From assembly GCA_030648295.1 (NCBI GenBank), contig JAUSID010000286.1, positions 1-64,000 on the forward strand: a DNA stretch of 64,000 nucleotides. Reading direction: 5' to 3'. Source of the stretch: Opitutaceae bacterium (GTDB taxonomy: Bacteria > Verrucomicrobiota > Verrucomicrobiia > Opitutales > Opitutaceae). Positions within the stretch are counted from its first letter, which is position 1, and the number at the start of each line of letters is the position of its first letter. This document shows, piece by piece, positions 52,370 to 61,004 of this stretch. The notes beneath the pieces were generated by a model. That model ran no database searches. It saw only the letters and a program-made list of their open reading frames with translations, and was not told where the DNA came from. Made by a program: the position numbers and the translations under genes.

Positions 52370-53992
52370 ATGAAACTACGACTTAAAAGATATATTGTCT
52401 TGGTCTCGCTTTTTTTGCCGTTGATCGTGTGTCGCGGAGCAGGCGACAAACGGCCCAACATTGTCGTAATTCTCGTGGATGACATGGGCTTCTCCGACAT
52501 CGGCTGCTACGGCAGCGAGATCGCGACGCCAAACATCGACCGGCTCGCCCAGCAGGGGCTGCGGTTCACGCGCTTCTACAACACGGCAAAATGTTTTCCG
52601 TCGCGCGCCTGCCTGCTGACCGGCCAGTACGCGCAACACGTCGGCATGAGCGAGAAGCCGCTCGCGTTCAAAAATGCCGCCACCATCGCCGAGATTCTGC
52701 GGAGCGCCGGCTATCGCACGCTCATGACGGGCAAGCATCACGGCGAGGAGAACCCGCGGCAGTTCGGCTTCGACCGCTATTACGGACTCATGGACGGCGC
52801 GTGCAATTATTTCAATCCCGGCCAGCGGCGCAGCGGCGAGCCCGCCCCCGCGAGCAAGAAGGGCGACTTCGCCACGCGGAAGTGGGCAATCGACGACAAT
52901 GAATACGAGCCCTACACGCCGCCCGAAAAGGATTTCTACACCACTGACTACTTCACTAACTACGCGCTTCGCTACCTCGACGAATACAAGGGCGAGGGCA
53001 AGCCGTTCTTCCTCTACCTTGCCTACAACGCGCCGCACGAGCCGCTGATGGCGTGGCCGTCCGACATCAAGAAATACCTCGGCAAATACCTCGTCGGCTA
53101 CGAAGCAATCCGGAAGCGCCGCTATGAACGACAGCTCGAGCTCGGGCTCTGGGACAAGACGTTCTCACTCTCCGCGCCGACCTACGAGAAATGGGATGCG
53201 CTTAGCGCGGAGGAAAAAACCGCACGCGATGCGATCATGGCGACCTACGCCGCGATGATCGATCGCGTGGACCAGAACATCGGACGGCTGCTGCGGAAAC
53301 TCGAGGAACTGCACGAGCTCGATAACACGCTGATCTTCTTCATGTCGGACAACGGCGCGCAGGCCGTCGCCGATCCCAATGTGTGGCTCTGGGCGCGCGG
53401 CAAAGACTCGGACCCCAACGAGCCAATCGGCAGCGTGGGCCGGTTCACGTCATTCAATCTCTCGTGGGCCAACGTGAGCAACACGCCATTCCGCTACTAC
53501 AAGGCCTACAGTCACGAGGGCGGCATCGCCACACCATTAATTGTCTGGGGAAAACGCCAGATCAGCCAGCCGGGAAGCATCACGAATTTCCCCGCGCACC
53601 TCATCGACATTCTGCCGACGATCCTACAGATCACCGGCGCACGATATCCGGCGAAGAATGCGAAAAACGAGCTGGTGAATCCACTCGACGGCATCAGCCT
53701 CGCGCCCCTGCTCGAGGGCCGCCGGCCGGCGGAGAACCGTCCGCTATTCTGGCAATGGGCAAAGGGCATGGCGATTCGCAAAGGCCAGTGGAAACTGGTT
53801 TCCGACGATTACGAGCCGTGGGAGCTGTATGATTTTCCCCGGGATCAGACGGAAAACGACGACGTCGTCGACGAGTATCCGCAGATCGCCCGCGAGCTGA
53901 AGCGCGACTGGGAGCAATGGATTGGTCCGCTGAAGCCTAGCCCGAGCCAGGCCAAATCGGGCAAGCGGGCCTCCGTGACTCGCGAGCCCTGA
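52370..53992 (+). CDS. Secreted sulfatase (formylglycine-dependent)
   Basis: 540 residues from the ATG at 52370, where the signal peptide MKLRLKRYIVLVSLFLPLIV begins; 52352 is an alternative. Sulfatase signatures are PNIVVILVDDMGFSDIGCYG (metal Asp pair), KCFPSRACLLTGQY with the CxPSR Cys that must become formylglycine, GYRTLMTGKHH, YNAPHEPL and DNTLIFFMSDNGAQ. It should cleave a sulfate ester from an aryl or sugar substrate outside the cytoplasm. It is 23 bases after the SGNH-like gene, in one plus-strand unit. Confidence 0.92.
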   Translation: MKLRLKRYIVLVSLFLPLIVCRGAGDKRPNIVVILVDDMGFSDIGCYGSEIATPNIDRLAQQGLRFTRFYNTAKCFPSRACLLTGQYAQHVGMSEKPLAFKNAATIAEILRSAGYRTLMTGKHHGEENPRQFGFDRYYGLMDGACNYFNPGQRRSGEPAPASKKGDFATRKWAIDDNEYEPYTPPEKDFYTTDYFTNYALRYLDEYKGEGKPFFLYLAYNAPHEPLMAWPSDIKKYLGKYLVGYEAIRKRRYERQLELGLWDKTFSLSAPTYEKWDALSAEEKTARDAIMATYAAMIDRVDQNIGRLLRKLEELHELDNTLIFFMSDNGAQAVADPNVWLWARGKDSDPNEPIGSVGRFTSFNLSWANVSNTPFRYYKAYSHEGGIATPLIVWGKRQISQPGSITNFPAHLIDILPTILQITGARYPAKNAKNELVNPLDGISLAPLLEGRRPAENRPLFWQWAKGMAIRKGQWKLVSDDYEPWELYDFPRDQTENDDVVDEYPQIARELKRDWEQWIGPLKPSPSQAKSGKRASVTREP

Positions 53993-54047
53993 AGCAAGCT
54001 ACTTGATTCGAGAAAGCAGGAACATGCAAAGAGCTTCGGCCATCACC

Positions 54048-54683
54048 ATGAAAACACGGTCTCTCCGGTGTGCTATCACTGCCGCGCTTGTGCTCTCGAT
54101 GTCGTACGGCATGGCGGCGCAGCCGGGCCGTGAAATGGAGAAAATCATGCGGCATCCGGAAACGCTGAAGGCTGGCGACGCGGCGCCGGATTTCACGCTG
54201 ACGTCGCACGACGGCAAACAGACGGTGCGCCTTGCGGACTTTCGTGGCGCGAAACCGGTCGTGCTAATCTTCGGGAGCTACACCTGCCCACCGTTTCGCG
54301 ATGTTTACCCGACGCTCGAGGGGTTGCACAAAACCTACGGTGCTCGCGTGGCGTTCTTCTACCTCTACATTCGCGAAGCGCATCCGGTGGACGGTTGGAA
54401 GCTGCCGCGCAATCGCCGCGAGGGCGTCGTCATTAAGGACCCGAAAACGATGGAAGAGCGGACGCAGGTTGCGCAGCAGGCGTGCGCGTTTTTCAAAACG
54501 GAGATTCCGGGGCTTGTGGACACGATGGACGATGCTACGGATCGCGCCTACGCCGCGTGGCCGTCGCGCATCTACCTCGTCGATGTGAACGGCAAAATCG
54601 CCGTGCGCGGCAACCCCGGCCCAGACGGGCTCGCGCCCGCAGCGCGCGAAATTGAGCATTGGCTGCAAACGCACGCGAAGTAA
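54048..54683 (+). CDS. Deiodinase-like (FGSYTCPPF) thioredoxin-fold protein
   Basis: 211 residues from the ATG at 54048 (MKTRSLRCAITAALVLSMSY, a signal peptide). The mature domain opens with LKAGDAAPDFTLTSHDGKQT and has PVVLIFGSYTCPPFRDVYPTLEGL, which matches the iodothyronine deiodinase active site with Cys (C80) in place of selenocysteine. FFYLYIREAHPVDGW, a deiodinase-type His region, follows. Bacterial members are of unproven function and may be reductive dehalogenases or peroxidases. It lies 56 bases after the sulfatase gene. Confidence 0.82.
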   Translation: MKTRSLRCAITAALVLSMSYGMAAQPGREMEKIMRHPETLKAGDAAPDFTLTSHDGKQTVRLADFRGAKPVVLIFGSYTCPPFRDVYPTLEGLHKTYGARVAFFYLYIREAHPVDGWKLPRNRREGVVIKDPKTMEERTQVAQQACAFFKTEIPGLVDTMDDATDRAYAAWPSRIYLVDVNGKIAVRGNPGPDGLAPAAREIEHWLQTHAK

Positions 54684-55016
54684 GGCAGCCGTCACAGCCA
54701 TCGCCGATAATTAGGCAGGGCCGACCTTCCACGCGGTCCGCCGGGCTCCGTGCCAGTAGCGGAACCGTGTTCGTTCCGCGCGGAAGCGGAAGTTGCGGCG
54801 CCGGCGGGCGCAAGAGGGACACGAAGATCACCGCCAACAGCAGCAGGTTCAGTACAAGCGATACCCGGTTAATTCTTTTGCTGTTCATCGAAGCGCGAAC
54901 GTTTACCGGATGGATCGTGGGATTGGAGCATGGGCAGGCCAACGAATTCCCCATGCTCCCAATTTGTTTCAAGCCAGAGGTGCGCTCAGCAGGAGCTGGC
55001 CGCTCATGGTCGTGAT
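54684..55016 (-). pseudogene. Remnant of a membrane-anchored protein in a gene-poor gap
   Basis: Between two convergent genes, a minus-strand piece (about 54700-54888) starts MNSKRINRVSLVLNLLLLAV and continues as a Pro-rich segment, then degenerates within 60 residues. The start looks like a genuine signal anchor, but no further domain follows, so it may be a broken gene. No other gene was seen in the 333 bases. Confidence 0.35.
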
Positions 55017-56297
55017 TCAGTTGGTCGAAAAGGTGGTAACGCTCTGAGCCGGCAGCGAAGTCGTGAAAGAATTATTCGACACCGTAATCGGTCCCAAATC
55101 CGCAATGTTTTCGGTGCTCGAGGTGCGGTGCCGGTTCAGGGAGGTCACCGTGCCGCCCGAGAAGCTAAAAGCCTGGCTCACGGCCGAATTGCCACTATTG
55201 ACGGCTACGATGACCTTGTTGCCGCCGCCCTTGTAGGCGGTCACATAGACTTTGGACGTAGGAGTGTAGGTTGCATCGACCCGCAAATAGCCCGGACGAA
55301 CCCACTTGGCGAATTGGCCAATGACGTAACCGTTTTTCCGCGCGCTACCATCGGCCTCGAGTATCCTGCCTTCGTCGTTATTCCAGGGAAACACCCACCA
55401 CCAGATGTAGGCGCTCATTTCCAAGTTCATGCAATTCGAGATTTCTTTGGCGATGTTGATGCACGTGCCGATGGTGGCGCCGGAGTAGTAATGCTCGGTC
55501 ATCCAGAGTCTTTTTCCATGGTCCAGGGCATTTTGAAGCTTGAGGAGGCTCCCGTAGGCGTGTCCGGCCACGAATGTGATATTGCCGACTGAGAGGGGAT
55601 CGTTGAGAGTAGGGTCGCAATAGGCGGCCTTGAACCCGGTCGTCTCAGGCATCACGACCGGCTTGATGATGTTTTGTGGGAGTGCGTTGTCCCGGCAGAA
55701 TATGTGCAATTGTTCGGCGGTCCAGTCGCACGATTCATAGGTGACATGCACGTCTGGTTCGTTCTGGATCGAGATGAAGTCCAGGCCGAGGTCGGTGCAC
55801 GCCGCGCCGAGATAAGTGGCGTAGGCGGCGTAATACTGCGGCAGCAGAGAGCCGCCGACCTCACTCCCGCCTGACTTCATGTAAGCAGGAGGCGTCCAGG
55901 GGGTCCCCAGCACCAATGCGCCACGAGCATGGGCGTTCGCGGCATTGTCTCTCTCCGTGTTCCGCCCATAGCTGCCTTCTGTTGGATCAATGCGGACGCG
56001 GTGCAGTGTGAATCCCAACTGCGAGTTGGAATTATTGAGGAAAAGGGTATCGCACGCTGCGGCTGACAATCTATTGCACCCATACGAACAACCGCCGAAA
56101 CCGTCAATGATTTGGCGGGTGATGCCGAGATTTATGGTGCAGGTGGCCGCATTCAAGTCGGGCTGGATAGCCGCACCTGTCGCAAGGATACCTATAACCG
56201 CTATAAGGTTAATCGCTATACGAGCCACGGGATTTGCCTCCTTGGTTGAAGCGTTGCTATTTGATCGCACCAGATATGCAGACGTAATCGGACTCAT
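55017..56297 (-). CDS. GH30 endo-xylanase (glucuronoxylanase-like, subfamily 8 type)
   Basis: 426 residues with a signal peptide in the first 50. The GH30 barrel begins ITRQIIDGFGGCSYG, with the acid/base E180 in FISIQNEPDVHVTYESCDWT and the nucleophile E268 in KRLWMTEHYYSG. The side beta-domain runs from about 335 (YTPTSKVYVTAYKGGGNKVIVAVN) to the end. Such enzymes cut beta-1,4-xylan next to methylglucuronic acid branches. The GH67 gene at 63285 would then remove the uronic acid. The N-terminal leader and 5' region resemble those of the beta-helix gene at 41549. Confidence 0.92.
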   Translation of the reverse strand: MSPITSAYLVRSNSNASTKEANPVARIAINLIAVIGILATGAAIQPDLNAATCTINLGITRQIIDGFGGCSYGCNRLSAAACDTLFLNNSNSQLGFTLHRVRIDPTEGSYGRNTERDNAANAHARGALVLGTPWTPPAYMKSGGSEVGGSLLPQYYAAYATYLGAACTDLGLDFISIQNEPDVHVTYESCDWTAEQLHIFCRDNALPQNIIKPVVMPETTGFKAAYCDPTLNDPLSVGNITFVAGHAYGSLLKLQNALDHGKRLWMTEHYYSGATIGTCINIAKEISNCMNLEMSAYIWWWVFPWNNDEGRILEADGSARKNGYVIGQFAKWVRPGYLRVDATYTPTSKVYVTAYKGGGNKVIVAVNSGNSAVSQAFSFSGGTVTSLNRHRTSSTENIADLGPITVSNNSFTTSLPAQSVTTFSTN

Positions 56298-56435
56298 TGT
56301 ATCGCCTTTGGTCGGGGTTGTTTAGTGACATTTGTTTTTGCTGCTGTAATCGTCGTCAACCGATAGGAAACTGGATCTACTGCGGCATCCGGCGTTTCAA
56401 CTAAGACGGACCGGGCCGCCAAAACCTATAAAAGC
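56298..56435 (-). promoter_or_regulatory. 5' region of GH30 gene shared with the beta-helix gene
   Basis: TCATTGTATCG at the start codon and, about 100 bases upstream at 56398-56435, CTAAGACGGACC...CTATAAAAGCGC repeat the arrangement before the gene at 44554. On the minus strand the distal block reads GCTTTTATAGG, then TCCGTCTTAG, and is a candidate promoter. Confidence 0.55.
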
Positions 56436-56612
56436 GCTTTCGGACGGTGGCGGATGCACACGCTTCGCCATACGACTCAGTCGACCGATGCTGCTGTCCG
56501 CTGTGGGCGTGCGGTAGGATGTTGGAGACCGCGCTACGTTCACTGGCACCGCCCAAAATCGCGAGCGTCGAGGCGTGCGTCGGTGCTTGACAGTTATAGA
56601 CGATTGGAACGT

Positions 56613-56628
56613 GTTTCGGACGCGAAAC
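56613..56628. promoter_or_regulatory. Palindromic operator GTTTCG-GACG-CGAAAC (copy 5)
   Basis: Perfect copy ending 3 bases before the marR ATG at 56632. TTGACA (56587-56592) lies 20 bases upstream. This position is typical for autoregulation and is the main reason to assign the whole operator family to this MarR protein. Confidence 0.9.
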
Positions 56629-56631
56629 ACC

Positions 56632-57126
56632 ATGCGCCACAAAGAACGCCACCTGATTGCCACTCCGGCGAGAGCCACGGATGACCTCTGGGTTTTGATT
56701 GGACGCGTTTACCTGAACTATACGGTCTTCTTGCAGGAACAACTGGAAGCCGACGGCTTGGCCGAGCACATTCGACCAGGCATGGGACACCTGCTCTTTG
56801 CCCTTTTTGCTGAAGACAACCTGACCTTGCGTGATCTCACGGCGCGAACGGGACTGGCGCCCTCGTCGGTGACAGAGACGGTGCAACGGATGGAACGCCA
56901 GGGATTGATATCGCGGGTGCGAGACGCCGCGGATAAGCGCGCAGTGCGCATCAGTCTCACCCGCAAAGCGCGCAGTTTGGAGCCGCGATGCCGCGCGCTG
57001 GCATCTCAGATGAGGGACGTGCTTGAACAAGGCTTCACGGCGGCTGAGGCGCGGCGGCTTCGCGCGGGTCTGTCACGTGTGATCAAAAACTTGCACGAAC
57101 GTCTGAAGCCCGCCGACAGCGACTAG
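56632..57126 (+). CDS. MarR-family transcriptional regulator
   Basis: 164 residues from the ATG at 56632; the open frame to 56575 would read through the operator. A helical N-terminal dimerisation part is followed by a winged helix-turn-helix: EDNLTLRDLTARTGLAPSSVTETVQRMERQGLISRVRDAADKRAVRISLT, with the DxR wing (ADKR). MarR proteins of this type are often repressors released by aromatic acids or their CoA esters. Its own operator and five further copies within 17 kb define a probable regulon of uptake, esterase and aromatic-degradation genes. Confidence 0.9.
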   Translation: MRHKERHLIATPARATDDLWVLIGRVYLNYTVFLQEQLEADGLAEHIRPGMGHLLFALFAEDNLTLRDLTARTGLAPSSVTETVQRMERQGLISRVRDAADKRAVRISLTRKARSLEPRCRALASQMRDVLEQGFTAAEARRLRAGLSRVIKNLHERLKPADSD

Positions 57127-57301
57127 CGATTGAATGCGCGGTGAGCAGCTAACCCGCGCATTAATTGTGCGAGCCTACAATCGGACCGCGGGTCAACGTT
57201 GATGCCGTGCCCGGTTTACCGCACGTGCACGCCTGATGGGATAATGCACCCGGAGTTACGATTCTGAGGTTTCACGCTTGACAGTCGTCAGGTCGAGAAT
57301 T

Positions 57302-57317
57302 GTTTCGTAAGCGAAAC
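57302..57317. promoter_or_regulatory. Palindromic operator GTTTCG-TAAG-CGAAAC (copy 6)
   Basis: Perfect copy 85 bases before the TonB receptor ATG, with TTGACA (57278-57283) 18 bases upstream. The preceding word GCTTGACAGT is identical to the one before copy 5, so marR and the receptor have near-identical promoters. Confidence 0.88.
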
Positions 57318-57402
57318 GTAAGCTGGGAAGCGGTAGTCGTAACGAACCTCTTCGTTCGGCTGAAAAATCGGTCACGCTGCCGGATACCCCAAGACATAAG
57401 AC

Positions 57403-60400
57403 ATGAAATCCGCCCTTGGAGCCACACTGGCATTCCCCATCGTTTTATTTGGTTTCGCGCCGGTCGCGCTCGGTCAACTTTCGGACGCCAAAAAGAGCCA
57501 GCAGATGGTCGAACCGCCGCTCGAACTGTCGCCGTTCGTCGTCGATGAGAAAACCGACCAAGGCTACTATGCCTCCCAGACGCTGGCCGGCGGGCGCATG
57601 CGGCAAGATCTTAAGGATATCGGTTCATCCATTCAGGTCGTAACGAAGGAGCTGATGGACGATCTCGGGGTCACCGGGGTGGAGGAGCTCTTTCAGTACA
57701 CGACGAGCACGGAGGTCGGCGGCATCCTCGGGAACTTCACCGGCTCAAACGACGCGACCGCTCGCGGCGATGCCAACATCGACGACGCCCGGCGCGACCC
57801 GGACGCCACGACACGCATCCGCGGGCTCGCGGCGCCGGATCGCACGCGCGATTATTTCAAGACGGATATTCCCTTCGATTCCTACAATACCGACCGCGTC
57901 GACATCAATCGCGGCGCCAATTCGTTCCTTTTCGGTTTGGGCTCGCCCGCCGGACTGACGAACCAGGGAATCGTGAAGGCGCGCTTCCGCGACACGAACG
58001 AGGTGAGCACGCGGATTGGCAGCGGCGGAAAAAATCCCTCCTACCGCGGGTCCTTCAATCTTAATCGCGTCCTGATCAGGGATACACTGGCGATTCACGG
58101 CGCATTGCTCATGGATCGCACCCAGTACCGGCAGGAACCGACCTACAAGAACGACGACCGGCAGTACGTCGCGGTGACCTATCGGCCGTTCAAGAACCAG
58201 AACACCGTCCTCACCGCCCACGTGGAGAACGGCCGGATTCGTGGCAACGCCCCGGGGGTGCTGCTGCCGAAGGAGAATCTCGACACCTTTCTCGATTACG
58301 CGCCGGTGGCCCGGCTTTCGGTCGACCCCTATGCCAACCTGCAGCGCTTCGGCAACGTAAACGGCCCGACGCAGGCACAGTGGAACGTCCTTTCCACGGC
58401 GGACAAGTTGAAGTTCCGGGTGCGGGACACCAACACCAGCAGTCTGAACAACGCGAACTGGGGCAATGGCAGTTACGGCCTCGTTTACGATGGTTCGGCC
58501 GGCGCCCTGCCGGCATTTGCCTACACTGCGCAATATGGCGCCCAACTCTACGCTGCAGGCGATCAGTTCTTCAATCCGACGCGGGTGGCGCGGGGCGCGG
58601 CGCAGAACACCTATCCGCAGAACCGGGGCGAGATTAATGGCGTCGGCTGGCTCCAGCAGGGGTTCACCGATCTGAAAACCTTCGATTTCAGCAAGCAAAA
58701 CCTCGGCTGGGATAATGATTATTACGCGCGCGACTTCGTGAACTACAACGTCGCGCTCACGCAGGTGCTTTGGCATGGCCGCGCCGGCTTCGATGTCGCG
58801 TATGACTATCAGGACCTGTTCAAGCGGGACTTTACGGCATTCGAAATCGGGACCGCGCGAATCTACTTCGACATGAACGAGACCCTGTTCCTGCCGACGG
58901 ATCCGAACTACCGCACATCAGGAGTCGTCGCGGCGAGACCCAATCCGAATTACGGTCGTCCCTTCGTGATCACCAAGGCGACACCCCGTACCAACGACAC
59001 GCAACGGGAAGCGGCGCGATTCACCGGCTTCGTCAAATTCGACTTTGCGGAACACAACAAGGGCCGGCCTTGGCTCGGCAAGCTGCTCGGCCGCCACACA
59101 CTGACGGGCCTTGCGGACAAATCGACCTTCGACGAAAAGCAGATTTCATATACACTGAGTGCCTTCGGCGACCCCGAACCGGCGCTGCACATTGGCGTGC
59201 CCGCGGCCCGCCAGGCGAATGGCAATCCACGGCTCGTGCCGCTCATGAGTTATATCGGACCAGCACAGTTGGATGCATTCACGAATCCGAATTTCACGGT
59301 GGGCGACTTTGTGCTCACGCCGGCCAAGTACCAGCTGGGTCTCCCGGCCAACTATTCAATCCCAAAGCTCAGCTGGAACCTGGGACCGGATGCCACCCCG
59401 GCAAATCTCGGGCAGCCCTCGCTCGTGAACGGCAACGAAAGCTTTGTCCCGGGCAACTTCACGCCGCGGTATGTGCCGAGTAGCAATCCAGGATACCGGC
59501 TGCAGCAGACGAAGGTCACCTCGTTCGCCCTCAACGGCCAGTCGTTCTTCTGGGATCGCCTGCTGGTCATCAACACAGGTTACCGGGAGGATACGGCAAA
59601 GACGTGGCTCAACACCCGCGCTCCGTTGGTCGGACTGGACGAAATCCCCGATGTGTCGCGGCAGGCATTTCGGCTCGAGGACGGCAGCTTCCTGAAAACC
59701 AAGGGAAGTGTGTTCGGGTATGGCGGCGTTTTCAACTGGCCGAACGAACTGATCAAGCTGCCATGGGGCGCCAGCCTCGCGTTTCACTATAATACAAGCG
59801 AAAACTTCGTGCCGGCGATTGATCGCGTCGATCAATATCGCCACCCCCTGGCGCCGCCCTCGGGCCGGAGCAAGGACTACGGCGCGAGCGTGTCTCTCTG
59901 GGACAACAAAGTGGCCGCCCGTTTCAACTGGTATAATTCGCGGCTCGCCGGCGCCACTGCCAATGTGTCGCAACTCTACAACCAAGTGTCCTTAAATATT
60001 TTTCAGCAATATGGCTTCCTGAATGCCGACATCCTGAGAGTAGACGCGAATAATGACGGAGTGATCGACGATGCGGTCAGGAACCAGATCGCCGTGAATC
60101 CCGCGACCGGACTCACGTCCGAGGGTCTTACGCGCGATCAGGCGGCGGCTCAGCTTTATCCGAATCTGACGAAGGCGCGAGCAGCGCGGGCCAGCATCGG
60201 GTCGTATCTCACCGACGAGCTGAAGGCGGCATTTAATTACAGGCTTCTGTCCGACGGCACCAATACGGTCCAGACCGATCCGCGCGGCATCGCCGACACC
60301 AACGACATCGAGGCGAAGGGGTTCGAGGCCGAGATTACGTTGAACCCCACGCGGAACTGGCGGATTGCGTTCAACGCGGCCCGCCAGGAGACGATCCTGA

Positions 60401-60972
60401 CCAAGATCGCCCCGGGCTTGACGGACCTGATTGAAAACACGTGGCTGCCGCATCTCACCCAGTACGGCGACCTCGACTGGGACCTGCCAGTCGGGTCGTT
60501 GAATGGCCCCACTGCATCCCAGCAGGTGGCGGCGCGATTCGTCGACTACTTCGCGGTAAAGGGGCAGGAAGGCCGGCCGCAGATTGAGCAGCGTAAATGG
60601 CGGCTGAACCTGGTGACGCGCTATAGTTTCAACGAAGGCCGGCTGAAAGGAGTTTCGATTGGCGGCGCGATTCGTTGGGAGGATCGGTTTGCCAACGGCT
60701 ATCCACTTTATACTGACGCAAACGGGGTTGTCCTCCCTGTCATTTCCAATGCCTATTTTGCGGCACCGACCACGAGTTACGATCTGATGCTCGGCTATCG
60801 CCGCCGAATTCTGCGCAACAAAGATTGGACGGCGCAACTCAACGTCCGGAACCTGCAGAATTGGTCAGGCGACAAAGTCAGTGTAGTCAGCCGACAGCCG
60901 GACGGCTCGGCCGCGCGGGTGCGCTTCGATCCGCCGATGGAGGTTCTGCTGACAAATACCTTCCGGTTTTGA
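57403..60972 (+). CDS. TonB-dependent outer-membrane receptor
   Basis: 1189 residues, a large member of the family. A signal peptide (to about residue 25) is followed by LELSPFVVDEKTDQGYYASQTLAGGRM, a TonB-box-like segment, then the plug (about 60-210: IQVVTKELMDDLGVTGVEELFQYT, TRIRGLAAPDRTRDYFKTDI, NRGANSFLFGLGSPAGL). The rest is a beta-barrel ending in MEVLLTNTFRF with a terminal Phe. It should import an oligosaccharide or aromatic-decorated fragment across the outer membrane. No SusD partner gene is seen. An operator precedes it and two esterase genes follow, so it is the uptake part of the MarR regulon. Confidence 0.93.
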   Translation: MKSALGATLAFPIVLFGFAPVALGQLSDAKKSQQMVEPPLELSPFVVDEKTDQGYYASQTLAGGRMRQDLKDIGSSIQVVTKELMDDLGVTGVEELFQYTTSTEVGGILGNFTGSNDATARGDANIDDARRDPDATTRIRGLAAPDRTRDYFKTDIPFDSYNTDRVDINRGANSFLFGLGSPAGLTNQGIVKARFRDTNEVSTRIGSGGKNPSYRGSFNLNRVLIRDTLAIHGALLMDRTQYRQEPTYKNDDRQYVAVTYRPFKNQNTVLTAHVENGRIRGNAPGVLLPKENLDTFLDYAPVARLSVDPYANLQRFGNVNGPTQAQWNVLSTADKLKFRVRDTNTSSLNNANWGNGSYGLVYDGSAGALPAFAYTAQYGAQLYAAGDQFFNPTRVARGAAQNTYPQNRGEINGVGWLQQGFTDLKTFDFSKQNLGWDNDYYARDFVNYNVALTQVLWHGRAGFDVAYDYQDLFKRDFTAFEIGTARIYFDMNETLFLPTDPNYRTSGVVAARPNPNYGRPFVITKATPRTNDTQREAARFTGFVKFDFAEHNKGRPWLGKLLGRHTLTGLADKSTFDEKQISYTLSAFGDPEPALHIGVPAARQANGNPRLVPLMSYIGPAQLDAFTNPNFTVGDFVLTPAKYQLGLPANYSIPKLSWNLGPDATPANLGQPSLVNGNESFVPGNFTPRYVPSSNPGYRLQQTKVTSFALNGQSFFWDRLLVINTGYREDTAKTWLNTRAPLVGLDEIPDVSRQAFRLEDGSFLKTKGSVFGYGGVFNWPNELIKLPWGASLAFHYNTSENFVPAIDRVDQYRHPLAPPSGRSKDYGASVSLWDNKVAARFNWYNSRLAGATANVSQLYNQVSLNIFQQYGFLNADILRVDANNDGVIDDAVRNQIAVNPATGLTSEGLTRDQAAAQLYPNLTKARAARASIGSYLTDELKAAFNYRLLSDGTNTVQTDPRGIADTNDIEAKGFEAEITLNPTRNWRIAFNAARQETILTKIAPGLTDLIENTWLPHLTQYGDLDWDLPVGSLNGPTASQQVAARFVDYFAVKGQEGRPQIEQRKWRLNLVTRYSFNEGRLKGVSIGGAIRWEDRFANGYPLYTDANGVVLPVISNAYFAAPTTSYDLMLGYRRRILRNKDWTAQLNVRNLQNWSGDKVSVVSRQPDGSAARVRFDPPMEVLLTNTFRF

Positions 60973-61004
60973 GGCGTAGCCATCTTGAAGCAGGAGGACC
61001 TATT

